A DNA stretch of 64,000 bases from Gammaproteobacteria bacterium (GCA_003331625.1 QOPF01000003.1:33387-97386); one strand, 5' to 3'; positions 45,701 through 54,984 are shown, numbered from the stretch's first letter. Numbers and translations are program-made. The notes: generated from the sequence alone by a model not told the origin.

Positions 45701-45793
45701 TGATGAGTTTTGAGAAAAGTTGTCCCCTCCTCCTCCACAAGAAATTAAAAGAAATAAAACGAGAAGATATAAAGAAAGCCTAAAACCTAACAT
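42740..45793 (-). CDS. secreted lipoprotein metallopeptidase with cadherin-like domains
   Basis: 1017 residues. Lipoprotein signal ends LISCGGGG. After an N-terminal alpha/beta region come cadherin/VCBS-like repeats (DVLQNDDF, VNDAPIISL and SASDADGDNLTFSLSG), then a zinc peptidase of the reprolysin/M12 type: HELGHNLGSGHW with three His ligands and catalytic Glu, and a Met turn VMSY. The C-terminus has calcium-binding thrombospondin type 3-like repeats (DSDGDGLNNLNDNDDDNDGV). It probably works outside the outer membrane on proteins in the surroundings. Its 3' end lies three bases from the anchor-protein gene. Confidence 0.85.
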   Translation of the reverse strand: MLGFRLSLYLLVLFLLISCGGGGDNFSQNSSDNFSSSSSTKTIDGLVVDGYIRNAEVWLETTDDFSNLEEIATSSDVQGKFSFNTSLTDYRIQSLGGIDLDTNNSLDGLFLINDQIDNIELNTSDANKTWENYIVSPLTTAEYFLAKSLSNLENPITPSINELLGLDQNLNVNISNHVSNINNGFMYAKAYEKGNQLTSLVLSLTRMINALKSTSQDTNELFQMILDKLALDYQSSQTAANLESPLFLEALIENTNTKFNLSLQEEIKIKLKSMLKALIPLIQVKPEISATKGIFNFATSTFFNDLISVASNRDTQDVHQKYNNSLIAYISEITGISTANLAFSISANSDSVNSYEDQIFNIDVLQNDDFDSQSSFNILFTQPQNGSVTKNNSNILVYTPNQNFNGNDIFSYTLQQGSLSSEASVNINVQAVNDAPIISLSSNQITVPENLISVTSISASDADGDNLTFSLSGIDASYFSITSSGALSFINAPDYETKSSFLVTVSVSDGVLSDNVNLAITVSNVEYEIDLLVYYAPDMLTYYSSESNIETRVLYLITSANNALTRSKSEVQFNLLKLLPYDIDVSNQSGTTIFSSLPGRAKIKKEQVLHGADYFILLSRWDAAKGTTGGTANIDLAIDNVFDWDSEHGYLSAWSVDPNWSEVGCNPCFPDKVFSHELGHNLGSGHWPGETGQSYAFGHRVDGNTDGDFTDSFDWGTVMSYNDISPDHFSNPNIACKDGLACGVLNVSDNIKWYNNLGSRFSAILPPSNLDNSNTSNKINIKNYFPKISGGTSTFSNAGNSRAFLLTEFSDVEINGQTYRSFKWENSVNGNPKMAYHFYEKDSKYFINRTDYESGYYFSNQDEYTLYDSNNLCIFFDSFKSIGNYLSRTCKNAWYGSPPTYNDVYHFNHFIKTESITVPFGTFESVKYVFSIWDNFYNSNKPYLMHTIFWLNPEMGIVQYQDHLGRIWKLENTDSDGDGLNNLNDNDDDNDGVLDNLDAFKLDPTSYLDLNFDGIPD

Positions 45794-45807
45794 TAGGCTG
45801 ATTTAAC

Positions 45808-47271
45808 TTAAGATTTTTTATTTGAAAATTGAAGATTACCATCTTCTAATTTTCCAAATTTTACATCAAACCAATCTTTCACATAATCTTGATAGTTTAC
45901 CCAAGGTTTTTTATTTCCTTGCTTAGCAAACTTATGAATAGATCTTTGAATATATCCAGAAGACCAATCTTCTAGCCAGTCTTTAGATTCTTCTACATCG
46001 GAAGGAATTTCAGGACTACATTTTTTGAAATTATTATTATCCATATGTTTAATTAAACGACAGACATATTCACTAGTAATATCCGCTTTTAAAGTCCAAG
46101 AAGCATTGATATATCCAAAAGAATTTACAAAATTAGGTATGCCGCTATACATCATGCTTTTGTAAGTCATAGTATCGGAGACTTTAACCATTGAATCATC
46201 AACTTTAACTTCTATTCCGCCAAAGTTTTCAAGAACAATTCCTGTTGCAGTAATAATCACATCAGTTTTTAAAACTTCGCCAGACTTAAGCTCAATACCT
46301 TCCTTAGTAAATTTTTCAATATGATCGGTAACAATGGATACATCATTTTGTCTAATAGCCTCAAATAAATCACTATTTGGCACTAAACACATGCGTTGTT
46401 CCCAAGGATTATAGGACGGAGTAAAATGCTTTTGTATATTGTAATTTGGAAGTTCTTCTTTAACCCTATCCAGCAAAAATTCCTTAACCTTTTCAGGACG
46501 GTTTCTCGCTCTTTTATAAAGCCATTGTTGAAAAAGAACATTCCTTAACCTTATGATGTTATAAACAAAACGGCTTGGCAGAAACTTATTCAGAAAAAGA
46601 GCCATTGCATCTTCATCTGGAGCAGAAGCATAATATGTGGGCGACCTTTGTAACATCGTTACATGCTTTGCTTTTTTTGACATTGCCGGAACAATAGTTG
46701 CTGCGGTAGCACCACTACCAATCACAACTACATTTTTTCCCTCATAATCAAAATTTTCTGGCCACTCTTGAGGATGAATGATGTCTCCTTGAAATTCTTC
46801 TCTTCCTTTAAATTCTGGTAAGTGTCCACCTTTGTAGCTGTAATAACCTGCACACATATAAACAAAAGACGATTTGAAGAGCTTAGTTTCTCCAGAATTT
46901 TTGTCTTCAACTCTCAATGTCCAAAGGTTTTCTGTAGATGACCATTCTGCAGAATTAACATGATGCTTGTATCTTATTTTATCTGTGAGTTCATACTCCT
47001 TAATGGTTTCTTCTAAATATTCCATTATAGAAGAACCATCTGCTATTGATTTTCTGTGAAGCCAAGGTTTAAAACTAAAACCTAAGGTGTGCATATCAGA
47101 GTCTGACCTTATGCCTGGATATTTAAAAAGATCCCAGGTTCCACCAAAGTTATCTCTTCCTTCAAGGATCAAATAATTTTTGTTTGGGCACTTCATACTT
47201 AAATGTGCTCCTGCACCAATCCCAGAGATTCCTGAGCCAACTATTAATACATCTAATATTTCTTCTTTCAT
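45808..47271 (-). CDS. flavin-containing monooxygenase, Baeyer-Villiger type
   Basis: FAD- and NADPH-dependent oxygenase of 487 residues. N-terminal FAD motif GSGISGIGAGA, then FGGTWD, the fingerprint FQGDIIHPQEWP (FxGxxxHxxxWP) and the second Rossmann motif GSGATAATIVPA. Such enzymes turn ketones into esters or oxidise heteroatoms; the substrate is unknown. 15 bases separate it from the metallopeptidase gene upstream-side of which is convergent. Confidence 0.87.
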   Translation of the reverse strand: MKEEILDVLIVGSGISGIGAGAHLSMKCPNKNYLILEGRDNFGGTWDLFKYPGIRSDSDMHTLGFSFKPWLHRKSIADGSSIMEYLEETIKEYELTDKIRYKHHVNSAEWSSTENLWTLRVEDKNSGETKLFKSSFVYMCAGYYSYKGGHLPEFKGREEFQGDIIHPQEWPENFDYEGKNVVVIGSGATAATIVPAMSKKAKHVTMLQRSPTYYASAPDEDAMALFLNKFLPSRFVYNIIRLRNVLFQQWLYKRARNRPEKVKEFLLDRVKEELPNYNIQKHFTPSYNPWEQRMCLVPNSDLFEAIRQNDVSIVTDHIEKFTKEGIELKSGEVLKTDVIITATGIVLENFGGIEVKVDDSMVKVSDTMTYKSMMYSGIPNFVNSFGYINASWTLKADITSEYVCRLIKHMDNNNFKKCSPEIPSDVEESKDWLEDWSSGYIQRSIHKFAKQGNKKPWVNYQDYVKDWFDVKFGKLEDGNLQFSNKKS

Positions 47272-47307
47272 ATTTTTATTATAAATCCTTTAATTTTTTA
47301 AATGAAA

Positions 47308-47664
47308 TTATTCTTCTAAATTAAAACCTGCTGTAATCCAGTCAGAGATACCTCCTTTTAAAGAAAATACGTTTTTAAAACCCATTTCCTTCAAAGATTT
47401 TGATCCTAAAACTGATCTAAAACCACTTGCACAATAAAGAATGATTTCATCGTTTTCATTTGCAATTTCAGTTATTCCTTTTTCTAAAATTCCCCTTCCA
47501 ATATGATTTGCTAGTGGAATTCTTCCAGAAACCCATTCTCGATCTTCTCTAATATCAATTAGTTTAATATCTGCATCCTGATCAATTTTTTGTTTGAGTT
47601 GATAAATATCAACTTCTGGAATTGTAATTAGCGCTTCTTGAACTAGCTCTTGAAAAGATTTCAT
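47308..47664 (-). CDS. rhodanese-like sulfurtransferase
   Basis: 118-residue single rhodanese domain; the catalytic Cys sits in the loop LYCASGFRS, preceded by LIDIREDREW and followed by LKGGISDW. It probably handles persulfide sulfur. I chose the ATG at 47664, which overlaps the upstream stop as ATGA; a Met four residues earlier (47676) is possible. It closes a three-gene block with two tiny membrane-protein genes. Confidence 0.88.
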   Translation of the reverse strand: MKSFQELVQEALITIPEVDIYQLKQKIDQDADIKLIDIREDREWVSGRIPLANHIGRGILEKGITEIANENDEIILYCASGFRSVLGSKSLKEMGFKNVFSLKGGISDWITAGFNLEE

Positions 47665-47879
47665 TTTAACCAACATACCTTTAAAGCTTGGTTGCTTTCA
47701 TTTTCTAAAACACATCCATCCTCGTGAGCGATTAAAACAGCACTAATAATTAAGCCAAGGGATAGTATGGAAGATATGGCAATAAGTTTTCCAAATTTTT
47801 TTACTAAAAATGTAGCAAGATAAGAAAACAAAAGAACTGTCCCAACTAGAAAAAATAAAATAATTATTATTCGTAGCAT
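47661..47879 (-). CDS. small membrane protein, unknown
   Basis: 72 residues, two hydrophobic segments (about 3-25 and 31-50), and two cysteines near the C-terminus (DGCVLE and KVCW). Not a recognised family. It overlaps the rhodanese gene by four bases (ATGA) and the next small gene by one (TAATG), which makes this a translated unit and supports its reality. The cysteines may interest the sulfur chemistry of the rhodanese; that is speculation. Confidence 0.6.
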   Translation of the reverse strand: MLRIIIILFFLVGTVLLFSYLATFLVKKFGKLIAISSILSLGLIISAVLIAHEDGCVLENESNQALKVCWLK

Positions 47880-48091
47880 TATTTTGAATATTTCTTTTTA
47901 AGAACCCTAACTAAAAAATAAATGGGAGAAATGATTAAAAAGCAAATTAAAAGTTCTGCCCAGAAATTTAATTTCGTAACACTTCTTATGAAAGAAGCTA
48001 AGTACATACTTCCAAAACCTAAAAAACCATAAATTATAAATAAAGTGATGTCTATCTTTGAAGCTACGGTCTTTAAAAAATTCATGATCAT
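47879..48091 (-). CDS. small membrane protein, unknown
   Basis: 70 residues with two hydrophobic segments (about 12-33 and 42-63) and a Lys-rich C-terminus. No family recognised. It is the first gene of the small block that leads into the 72-residue protein and the rhodanese, linked to the first by TAATG. It is divergent from the enoyl-CoA hydratase with a gap of 38 bases. Confidence 0.58.
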   Translation of the reverse strand: MIMNFLKTVASKIDITLFIIYGFLGFGSMYLASFIRSVTKLNFWAELLICFLIISPIYFLVRVLKKKYSK

Positions 48092-48129
48092 ATTTTACTT
48101 TAATTGTTCATGTTAGACTTATTTTCACA

Positions 48130-48897
48130 ATGAGCACTAAAGATTTAAAAACAAAATTAGCTAATAACATTGGCTATGTATCTATAAATAGACCTCCTAA
48201 CAATCATTTTGATGCGGAACTGATTGGACAAATTGCTGACTTTCTAGAAGAAATGGATCAATCCAAAGATTGTCGTACTATCATTCTATCTTCGGAAGGA
48301 AAGCACTTTTGTGCTGGTGCAGATTTTACGAGATCATCTTACAAAGAAGAGTCAGATCCTTATGAAAGGCTATATCAAGAAGCCGTAAGGTTATTTAAAA
48401 CAAAAAAACCAGTTATAGCTACGATACAAGGTGCTGCCGTTGGCGGAGGGCTAGGAGTTGCTTTGTCAGCAGATTTTAGAATAGCTTGTGATGAGTCAAG
48501 ATTTAGTGCGAATTTCTCTAAACTAGCTTTCCATCAAGGTTTCGGTACAACGGTTACTTTACCAAGAGTTGTTGGCGATCAAAAAGCTAAATGGATGTTA
48601 CTTACAAGTGCACGAGTAAAAGGAAAAGAAGCTCTTGAAATTGGCTTGGCAGATTTTCTAGTTCCCCAAAAAGATCTCTTAATTAAGGCTGAAGAATTAG
48701 CTAATCAAATCAACGAAGCTGGACCTTTAGGGGTCCAAGCTATCAGAGAGACAATAAAAGGAGATTCTGTAGAAAGAATAGAAAAGATAGTTAAATGGGA
48801 ACTGGCTGAACAAAATAGATTGAGAGAGACAGCTGATTTTAAAGAAGGAATTAAAGCTTCTTTGGAAAGACGAAATCCAAATTTTACTGGAGATTAA
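48130..48897 (+). CDS. enoyl-CoA hydratase/isomerase family protein
   Basis: 255-residue crotonase. The oxyanion-hole segments are FCAGADF and GAAVGGGLGVALSADFRIA, with the region ANFSKLAFHQGFGTTVTLPRVVG after it, where enoyl-CoA hydratases have their second acid. I do not see the classical E-x-x-LG pattern, so the reaction may differ from plain hydration. It starts from its own promoter, facing away from the small-protein block, and overlaps the convergent thioesterase by four bases. Confidence 0.82.
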   Translation: MSTKDLKTKLANNIGYVSINRPPNNHFDAELIGQIADFLEEMDQSKDCRTIILSSEGKHFCAGADFTRSSYKEESDPYERLYQEAVRLFKTKKPVIATIQGAAVGGGLGVALSADFRIACDESRFSANFSKLAFHQGFGTTVTLPRVVGDQKAKWMLLTSARVKGKEALEIGLADFLVPQKDLLIKAEELANQINEAGPLGVQAIRETIKGDSVERIEKIVKWELAEQNRLRETADFKEGIKASLERRNPNFTGD

Positions 48898-49364
48898 GAT
48901 TTAATTTTAAATCTTAGATCGAAATCTAATTCCCCTAAGGAATCGTTTTCTTCCTTCATTTTTAGAACCTTATTGAAAGTATCATCTGGCATAGGGCTAG
49001 ACTTTCTTTCTTTCATATCAACATGAATCAATAAAATTTCTTCAATCGCGCTTAATTCTTTGTCATTATTTAATAGAATGCCTACATGATGAATCAATTT
49101 GCGATTAACATTTACGATTCTGTAATGGGTTGAAATTTTATCATCCAGGAGATTTTCTTTTACATATCTTAGATTTTGTTCAAGTGTAAAAGTACTAAAT
49201 CCAGATTCTATATAGTCAAATCCCATACCTAGTTTGTTAAACAGTTCATAAGAACCTTCCTCAAATATTTTTGTATAGAAAGTAACATTCATGTGACCAT
49301 TGAGATCACACATGTCTTCGGTAACTTTTTTGCTAGTTCCGGAATAAGGAAATTTGTTTTTCAT
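48894..49364 (-). CDS. acyl-CoA thioesterase, hotdog fold (4HBT-like)
   Basis: 156 residues. The conserved start CDLNGHMNVTFYTKIFEEG matches the hotdog catalytic segment in which an Asp and an Asn/His act. The family includes 4-hydroxybenzoyl-CoA and betainyl/carnitinyl-CoA thioesterases. It probably releases CoA from a small acyl-CoA; the identity of the acyl group is unknown. It lies in an acyl-CoA metabolism region with the hydratase and acyl-CoA dehydrogenases. Confidence 0.83.
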   Translation of the reverse strand: MKNKFPYSGTSKKVTEDMCDLNGHMNVTFYTKIFEEGSYELFNKLGMGFDYIESGFSTFTLEQNLRYVKENLLDDKISTHYRIVNVNRKLIHHVGILLNNDKELSAIEEILLIHVDMKERKSSPMPDDTFNKVLKMKEENDSLGELDFDLRFKIKS

Positions 49365-49430
49365 AGCCTATTAAAATAATGAATAGTTATTAAGTGAATA
49401 AAAAAACTTTAAATAAAGTAAATTTAAAGA

Positions 49431-50921
49431 ATGAGAGATGATACTTTATTAATTATCCTTGGCAATCAACTTTTTGATAAAAAATATATATCTATTGCAG
49501 GAATAAAAAATGTCTTTATGGCGGAAGATTTTGGGCTATGTACTGAAGAGAACTACCATAAACAAAAACTATATTTCTTTCTTCATTCAATGAGATGCTT
49601 TAAGGATGAGTTGAAAAGCGATGGATATAAAGTTTTTTATAATCATCTAGATATTAAAAATAGAGATAAAAGATACATTGATATCTTGGATGCTTATTTA
49701 AAAGATAATAATTTTAAAAAAATTAAATTCTTTGAAATTGAAGACAAATTTTTTGAAAAAAGACTTATAAATTTTCTCAAAAAATTAGAAATTCCATTTG
49801 AAATTCTTTCCACTCCAATGTTTTTCTGTAGCAGAGAAAAGTTTAAAAATTTTGCTGAAAATAAAAAAATCATTCGCATGGTAAATTTTTATAAATTAAT
49901 GAGGAAAGATCTAAATTTGCTGATGGAAGATGAAAAACCTATCGGCGGAAAATGGTCTTATGATGAAGATAATAGAAAAAAAATACCAAAAGGTCTTGAA
50001 ATTCCTGTGAATCAGGATTTTATTGAAGAAAAACATAAAATTGAAGTGACTAAAGTAATTTACAATTTTTTTGGAGACCATCCTGGAGAATTAAATTACT
50101 GGCTACCCACAACAAGAAAAGATGCTAAAAAAAGTTTAAAGCATTTTTTAAATACAAAATTTAAAAATTTCGGTTTTTATGAGGATGCAATGCAAGAAAA
50201 TGAAAATTTTTTATTTCATAGTCTTCTTTCTCCCTTACTTAATATAGGTTTATTAACTCCCGAAGAAGTAGTGAACGAGACTATTAAGTATGCTGATAAT
50301 AATGAAGTTCCTTTAAATTCTTTAGAAGGATTTATCAGACAAATTATTGGGTGGCGTGAATTCATTAGGGGTATCTATCAAGAAAAAAGTGAGTTTCAAA
50401 TGAATGAAAACTTTTGGAATCACAAAAAAAAGATGAATAACAATTGGTATGAAGCCTCGACACAGCTTGCTCCTTTAGATGATGTTATTCAAATGGTAAA
50501 TCAATACGGTTATACACATCACATTCCAAGATTAATGATACTTTCAAATATTTTTACTTTATGTGAAATTGATCCAAAAGAAATTTATAGATGGTTCATG
50601 GAAATGTTTGTAGATTCCTCTGAATGGGTAATGGTTCCAAATGTTTTTGGAATGGGAACATTTGCAGATGGAGGATTAATGTCTACCAAACCATACACTT
50701 GTGGATCTAATTACGTATTAAAAATGAGTAATTATAAAAAAGGTCCTTGGTGTGAAGTTTTGGATGGACTTTATTGGAGATTTACTGACAAACATAGAAA
50801 ATTTTATGAATCTAATCCAAGATTATCTATTCTAACCAGATCTTTGGATAAAATGAATCCTGAAAGAAAAGAGAGAATTTTTTCTCTAGCTGAAGACTTC
50901 ATTGAAAGAAATACCATATGA
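49431..50921 (+). CDS. photolyase/cryptochrome family protein, FeS-BCP group
   Basis: 496 residues; flavin photolyase of the bacterial prokaryotic (6-4) type, which repairs UV lesions with light. Matches: N-terminal [10 protein letters not shown] antenna domain, and the FAD domain with [53 protein letters not shown] and [14 protein letters not shown]. Three Cys could bind iron-sulfur: in LCEID (about 376), YTC (about 422) and PWC (about 440). The CxxC pair that Agrobacterium PhrB has in a longer loop is not here. The DUF2256 gene starts in its stop codon (ATGA). Confidence 0.9.
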   Translation: MRDDTLLIILGNQLFDKKYISIAGIKNVFMAEDFGLCTEENYHKQKLYFFLHSMRCFKDELKSDGYKVFYNHLDIKNRDKRYIDILDAYLKDNNFKKIKFFEIEDKFFEKRLINFLKKLEIPFEILSTPMFFCSREKFKNFAENKKIIRMVNFYKLMRKDLNLLMEDEKPIGGKWSYDEDNRKKIPKGLEIPVNQDFIEEKHKIEVTKVIYNFFGDHPGELNYWLPTTRKDAKKSLKHFLNTKFKNFGFYEDAMQENENFLFHSLLSPLLNIGLLTPEEVVNETIKYADNNEVPLNSLEGFIRQIIGWREFIRGIYQEKSEFQMNENFWNHKKKMNNNWYEASTQLAPLDDVIQMVNQYGYTHHIPRLMILSNIFTLCEIDPKEIYRWFMEMFVDSSEWVMVPNVFGMGTFADGGLMSTKPYTCGSNYVLKMSNYKKGPWCEVLDGLYWRFTDKHRKFYESNPRLSILTRSLDKMNPERKERIFSLAEDFIERNTI

Positions 50922-51055
50922 ATAAAGGTGAAAAAATTTGCAAGGTATGTAAAAAACCCTTTTCTTGGCGAAAAAAATGGGAAAGAGATTGGGATGAAGT
51001 CTTGTATTGCAGCGAGCGTTGTAGAAGAAATAAGCCTAAGACATTAGCACAGTAA
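50918..51055 (+). CDS. DUF2256 small zinc-binding protein
   Basis: A 45-residue frame missed by length filters. ICKVCKKPF then [23 protein letters not shown]: two CxxC pairs, suiting one zinc. DUF2256 proteins usually sit next to, or are fused to, bacterial photolyases, and here the start overlaps the photolyase stop as ATGA, which makes co-translation very likely. Function unknown. The last 20 bases overlap the end of the convergent reductase gene. Confidence 0.85.
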   Translation: MNKGEKICKVCKKPFSWRKKWERDWDEVLYCSERCRRNKPKTLAQ

Positions 51056-52043
51056 CTTTTCCTACTAGTTTTCTTTCTTTAAGGTATTTGAGTCCTTCCT
51101 TAGCTTGCTCTAAAGGAAACTCCTTACAAATATGAGGAGATAATTTTCCAGATTCTGCTAATTCCATAATAATTTCATTGTTTTCTTTCCCTTTTAAAGG
51201 ATCTTTTCTGCCAAATTCTCCTGCTCTGACACCAATAACAGAAAAACCTTTAATCAAAGGATAATTTACTGGAACAGTGGGAATTCTTCCGCTAGTAAAT
51301 CCTATAATTAACAAACGTCCTCCCCAATTAATACACCTTATGGATTCATCAAAGACATCTCCTCCAACAGGGTCGTATATAACGTCTGCTCCTTTATTAT
51401 TAGTTAGTTCTTTTACTTTTTCTCTAAACGAGACAGATCCTTCAAAACCAGTATTAATTACTTCGTCAGCACCCCATGATTTTACAATTTTTAACTTTTC
51501 ATCTGAGGTGCCACTTGCTATGACTCTTGCACCGTAGAGTTTTCCCATTTGAACAGCAGCCATTCCTACTCCACCTGAGGCGCCATGCACTAACAATGTT
51601 TCATCTTTTTTTAATTCACCTCTTCTAATCAAGCCGACATAGGCCGTAAGGTATGCTGTTTTAAAAGATGCTGCTTCAGAAAAGTTGAGTTTTTTTGGTT
51701 TTAAAGATACCAAAGATTCGGGAAGAATTATTGATTTTGCAATAGCGCCATGACCCCAGCCACCAAACATAACTTCGTCTCCTTCTTTAAGAGAAGATAC
51801 TTCAGAACCTATTTTTTCTACTATGCCAGAACCTTCCATTCCTAAGGCAAAGGGAAGTTCAGGTCTATTTTGATATTTTCCTTGTGTCATTAACAGATCA
51901 GGAAAATTTAACGATGCCGCTTTTATGCTTATTTTTACTGAATTGGAATCAAAAGAATCAAGTTTTAGCTCTCCTAGATTTGTTTTAGACAAATCATCGG
52001 AGAGTTCTGAACAGACTAATCCATACGTTGTATGATCAGTCAT
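51036..52043 (-). CDS. NADPH:quinone oxidoreductase-like, zinc-free MDR enzyme
   Basis: 335 residues, medium-chain reductase fold of the quinone oxidoreductase branch. [14 protein letters not shown], then the nucleotide motif [16 protein letters not shown] near residue 155, and [12 protein letters not shown]. It lacks the catalytic and structural zinc ligands of alcohol dehydrogenases. The next gene upstream on the strand, with seven bases between, is an acyl-CoA dehydrogenase, so a role in acyl-CoA or enoyl-CoA reduction is possible. Confidence 0.87.
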   Translation of the reverse strand: MTDHTTYGLVCSELSDDLSKTNLGELKLDSFDSNSVKISIKAASLNFPDLLMTQGKYQNRPELPFALGMEGSGIVEKIGSEVSSLKEGDEVMFGGWGHGAIAKSIILPESLVSLKPKKLNFSEAASFKTAYLTAYVGLIRRGELKKDETLLVHGASGGVGMAAVQMGKLYGARVIASGTSDEKLKIVKSWGADEVINTGFEGSVSFREKVKELTNNKGADVIYDPVGGDVFDESIRCINWGGRLLIIGFTSGRIPTVPVNYPLIKGFSVIGVRAGEFGRKDPLKGKENNEIIMELAESGKLSPHICKEFPLEQAKEGLKYLKERKLVGKVTVLMS

Positions 52044-52049
52044 TGAGAA

Positions 52050-53306
52050 TTAACTAGGTCTGCCGATATATTCTTCAGCTTTAGCTTCGTTAGCTTGATG
52101 TTTACCTAATTCTAATCTTGCAACAGTTCTTCTGTGTACCTCATCAGGTCCATCTGCCAGACGAAGAGTTCTCATTCCAGCATAAAGTCTCGCTAAAGGG
52201 GTATCTTGAGAGACACCTTCTCCACCATGCATTTGAATTGCTTTATCAATAACTCTCAGAGCCATATTTGGAACAGCTACTTTAATTTGAGCGATTTCAC
52301 TTTTAGCAATTTTATTACCTACTGTATCCATCATGTATGCAGCTTTAAGAGTTAAAAGCCTACACATGTCGATTTCAATTCTGCAGTCGGCAATAATGTC
52401 ATAATTTCCACCCAGTTCGGATAAGGTTTTTCCAAAAGCTTTTCTGTTTAAGGATCTTTTACATAATAATTCCAAAGCTCTTTCCGCAGAACCGATAGTT
52501 CTCATACAATGGTGAATTCTTCCCGGACCGAGTCTCCCCTGAGCTATTTCAAAGCCTCTTCCTTCTCCTAGCAACAGGTTTTCTTTAGGAACTTCAACAT
52601 TTGTGAATCTCATATGAGCATGTCCGTGAGGAGCATCATCGCTTCCAAAGACAGTCATCATCCTTAAGACTTCTACTCCAGGAGTATCCATTGGGACTAA
52701 TATTTGAGATTGTCTTTGATGTTTAGGATTATCTGGATTAGTTACGCCCATAAAGATAATAATCTTGCAACGAGGATCTCCAGCTCCAGATGTCCACCAC
52801 TTCTCGCCATTGATAACATATCTATCGCCTTTGTCTTCAATCGTGCTGCCAATGTTGGTTGCATCGGACGAAGCTACATTTGGTTCGGTCATTCCGAAAG
52901 CTGACCTAATTTCTCCATCTAAAAGAGGTTTTAGCCATTGTTCTTGTTGTTCTTGATTTCCATATTTATCTATCACTTCCATGTTTCCAGTATCAGGCGC
53001 AGAACAATTAAATACCTCTGAGGCAATTCCACATCTGCCCATTTGTTCAGACAAAGGTGCATATTCTAAGTTTGTTAAACCTGGTCCCCATTGAGAATCT
53101 GGTAAAAAAAGATTCCACAAACCTTCAGCTTTAGCTTTTTCTTTGAGTTCATCTAAAATTGGCGGGACCTGCCATGGATTTCCCTGGTTTCTGAATTCAG
53201 CCATTTGTTCGGCATATATCTTTTCTCCGTCATAAACATGATCGTCCATGAATTTTGTTACTCTTTCTAAAAGATCTTTTACTTTATCGGTATGTTGAAA
53301 TTCCAT
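52050..53306 (-). CDS. acyl-CoA dehydrogenase
   Basis: 418 residues of the FAD acyl-CoA dehydrogenase fold. Seen: [17 protein letters not shown], then [16 protein letters not shown], the [22 protein letters not shown] segment and [33 protein letters not shown] at the C-terminus; the usual catalytic Glu position is ADGPDEVH. Family ACAD10/11-like length and pattern. A good ribosome site (AGAGGA) precedes the ATG. Substrate chain length cannot be told. It leads into the quinone reductase-like gene. Confidence 0.9.
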   Translation of the reverse strand: MEFQHTDKVKDLLERVTKFMDDHVYDGEKIYAEQMAEFRNQGNPWQVPPILDELKEKAKAEGLWNLFLPDSQWGPGLTNLEYAPLSEQMGRCGIASEVFNCSAPDTGNMEVIDKYGNQEQQEQWLKPLLDGEIRSAFGMTEPNVASSDATNIGSTIEDKGDRYVINGEKWWTSGAGDPRCKIIIFMGVTNPDNPKHQRQSQILVPMDTPGVEVLRMMTVFGSDDAPHGHAHMRFTNVEVPKENLLLGEGRGFEIAQGRLGPGRIHHCMRTIGSAERALELLCKRSLNRKAFGKTLSELGGNYDIIADCRIEIDMCRLLTLKAAYMMDTVGNKIAKSEIAQIKVAVPNMALRVIDKAIQMHGGEGVSQDTPLARLYAGMRTLRLADGPDEVHRRTVARLELGKHQANEAKAEEYIGRPS

Positions 53307-53389
53307 GTTGTGTCCTCTATTTTAGAAAAAAAATATTAACAAGTTTTTGAAAACTTTGACAGCCTATATGTCAAAATAATAATGCTTAT

Positions 53390-54235
53390 ATGATAAAGAC
53401 GATTGACCATATTCTTGTAGCTGTAGAAGATTTAGATAAAGCAGTAGAAAACTACTCTACGATTTTTGGCTTTGCTCCTACCTGGTTAGGTGAGCATCCA
53501 ACATTAGGAACGAAAAATGCCCTGTTTCCTCTTGAAAATATGTATCTTGAATTGATTGCCAAAAATGAGAATGATGAAGGTCCTCTAGCAGAAACTGTTA
53601 CAGAACATCTTAAAAATTACGGAGAGGGTATTTTTGGTCTGGCTCTAGAAACAGAAGACATAGAAAAAGCTAAAATAGATCTATCAACAAGGTTAAATAT
53701 AAATTTAGAAATTTCAGATGGAAAAGGCCTAAACATTATTTCAAAGAAGGAAAGATGCTGGAAGAATATTTTTATTCCTAAAAAAGTTTCCAGAGGAATT
53801 TTTACTCTTCTAATCGAGCATACAAAAGGAACTTTAATAAAGGATGAAAAGTCTGACGAATCATTTATTACCAGAATGGATCATGTCGTCATTAATTCCA
53901 ATGATCCTGATGGCTTGGTTGAGCTTTATAGAGATAAATATGGAATCAGACTAGCTTTGGACCAATTTGTAGAGCAATGGGGAGGAAGAATGCTTTTCTT
54001 TAGAACAAACCAAACAACCATTGAGGCTATTGGCATAAAAAAGGATGGTCCCCCAAAAGATTTTTTGTGGGGCTTAGCTTGGACAACAAAAGATATTAAA
54101 AAAACACATAAAAGATTATTGAGTGCTGGAGTAAATATTACTGATATAAAAGAAGGTAGAAAACCTAATACTCTTGTAGCAACAATTAAGTCCCATTGTT
54201 TAAAAGTCCCTACTTTATTGATTGAGCATCTTTAG
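53390..54235 (+). CDS. two-domain VOC/glyoxalase-like protein
   Basis: 281 residues. The N-terminal IDHILVAVEDLDKAVENY and the second MDHVVINSNDPDGLVELYRDKYG are the openings of two vicinal-oxygen-chelate modules. The Glu that ends the second module is in TIEAIG. It could be a ring-cleaving dioxygenase-like or lactoylglutathione lyase-like enzyme or a non-enzymatic binder; I cannot choose. It is divergent from the acyl-CoA dehydrogenase and ends just before the tRNA-Leu gene. Confidence 0.8.
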   Translation: MIKTIDHILVAVEDLDKAVENYSTIFGFAPTWLGEHPTLGTKNALFPLENMYLELIAKNENDEGPLAETVTEHLKNYGEGIFGLALETEDIEKAKIDLSTRLNINLEISDGKGLNIISKKERCWKNIFIPKKVSRGIFTLLIEHTKGTLIKDEKSDESFITRMDHVVINSNDPDGLVELYRDKYGIRLALDQFVEQWGGRMLFFRTNQTTIEAIGIKKDGPPKDFLWGLAWTTKDIKKTHKRLLSAGVNITDIKEGRKPNTLVATIKSHCLKVPTLLIEHL

Positions 54236-54245
54236 AGTTACTTTT

Positions 54246-54330
54246 TGGTGCGGATAGAGGGAGTCGAACCCCCACACCTTACGGCACTAGAACCTAAATC
54301 TAGCGTGTCTACCAGTTCCACCATATCCGC
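54246..54330 (-). tRNA. tRNA-Leu (anticodon TAG)
   Basis: Reverse strand class II tRNA: acceptor GCGGATA/TATCCGC, D arm with GGTAGAC, anticodon stem CTAGA/TCTAG with loop TTTAGGT (anticodon complement of 54294-54296), a long variable arm, T loop TTCGACT, discriminator A and encoded CCA (54246-54248). Confidence 0.97.
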
Positions 54331-54372
54331 GTAGTTGTTTAGTATATTAATTACTTATCTGATGGCAAGACA

Positions 54373-54984
54373 TTACTGTGAATCTTGCTCTTTACTAGAT
54401 TCAAATTCTTCAAGATCTTTTCTTAGTTTAATTAATGATTGATTGGTCTGTCTTCTAAAAGAATCCATCGACTTAGTAGCCTCTTCTAATTCTTTGATTC
54501 TAATTTCATAATCTGAGGAACTAAGTGATGAGGAATCTAATCTGGCAACTCTAGATTTTATATCTGAAATAGATTTAGCAAATTCCTTTGAAATGAGCCT
54601 TATATCTTGTGATTGAGTGAGTATTTCGTTAATTGAGTCTTCTATTGATTCAAACTTATCTTCCAATGCTGTAATTCTCTTTTTATTTCCTTTGTTACTC
54701 AGATCCCAAAGTTTTCTTATTTCTCTATTGGCATCTTTTAAGTCATCAGCTAAAGACTCTACGGTCACTTCAGAAGACTGAACAGACTTTTGTACTGTTT
54801 GCTCTAATTCAATTAACCTAGAATTCATGTTAATTAAATTATCTTGTTGAGAAGATGTTCTAAATAGCATGAAAGAAATGAATAAAACAAAAATAAGAAC
54901 GATCACTGCATAAGTTATAAATGAGCTAGGCGGTACCTGACTTGAAGGAAATATTCTTCTTGTGGAGATAGGATTTTTTTTCAT
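54373..54984 (-). CDS. hypothetical membrane-anchored coiled-coil protein
   Basis: 203 residues: a short basic N-terminus, one transmembrane helix (about 24-44) and then a long region of heptad-like coiled coil to the end, rich in Ser, Glu and Lys. No known domain is recognised. The topology suggests a periplasmic rod-like protein. Gene starts 71 bases from the divergent acyl-CoA dehydrogenase gene, and the tRNA-Leu lies downstream. Confidence 0.65.
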   Translation of the reverse strand: MKKNPISTRRIFPSSQVPPSSFITYAVIVLIFVLFISFMLFRTSSQQDNLINMNSRLIELEQTVQKSVQSSEVTVESLADDLKDANREIRKLWDLSNKGNKKRITALEDKFESIEDSINEILTQSQDIRLISKEFAKSISDIKSRVARLDSSSLSSSDYEIRIKELEEATKSMDSFRRQTNQSLIKLRKDLEEFESSKEQDSQ

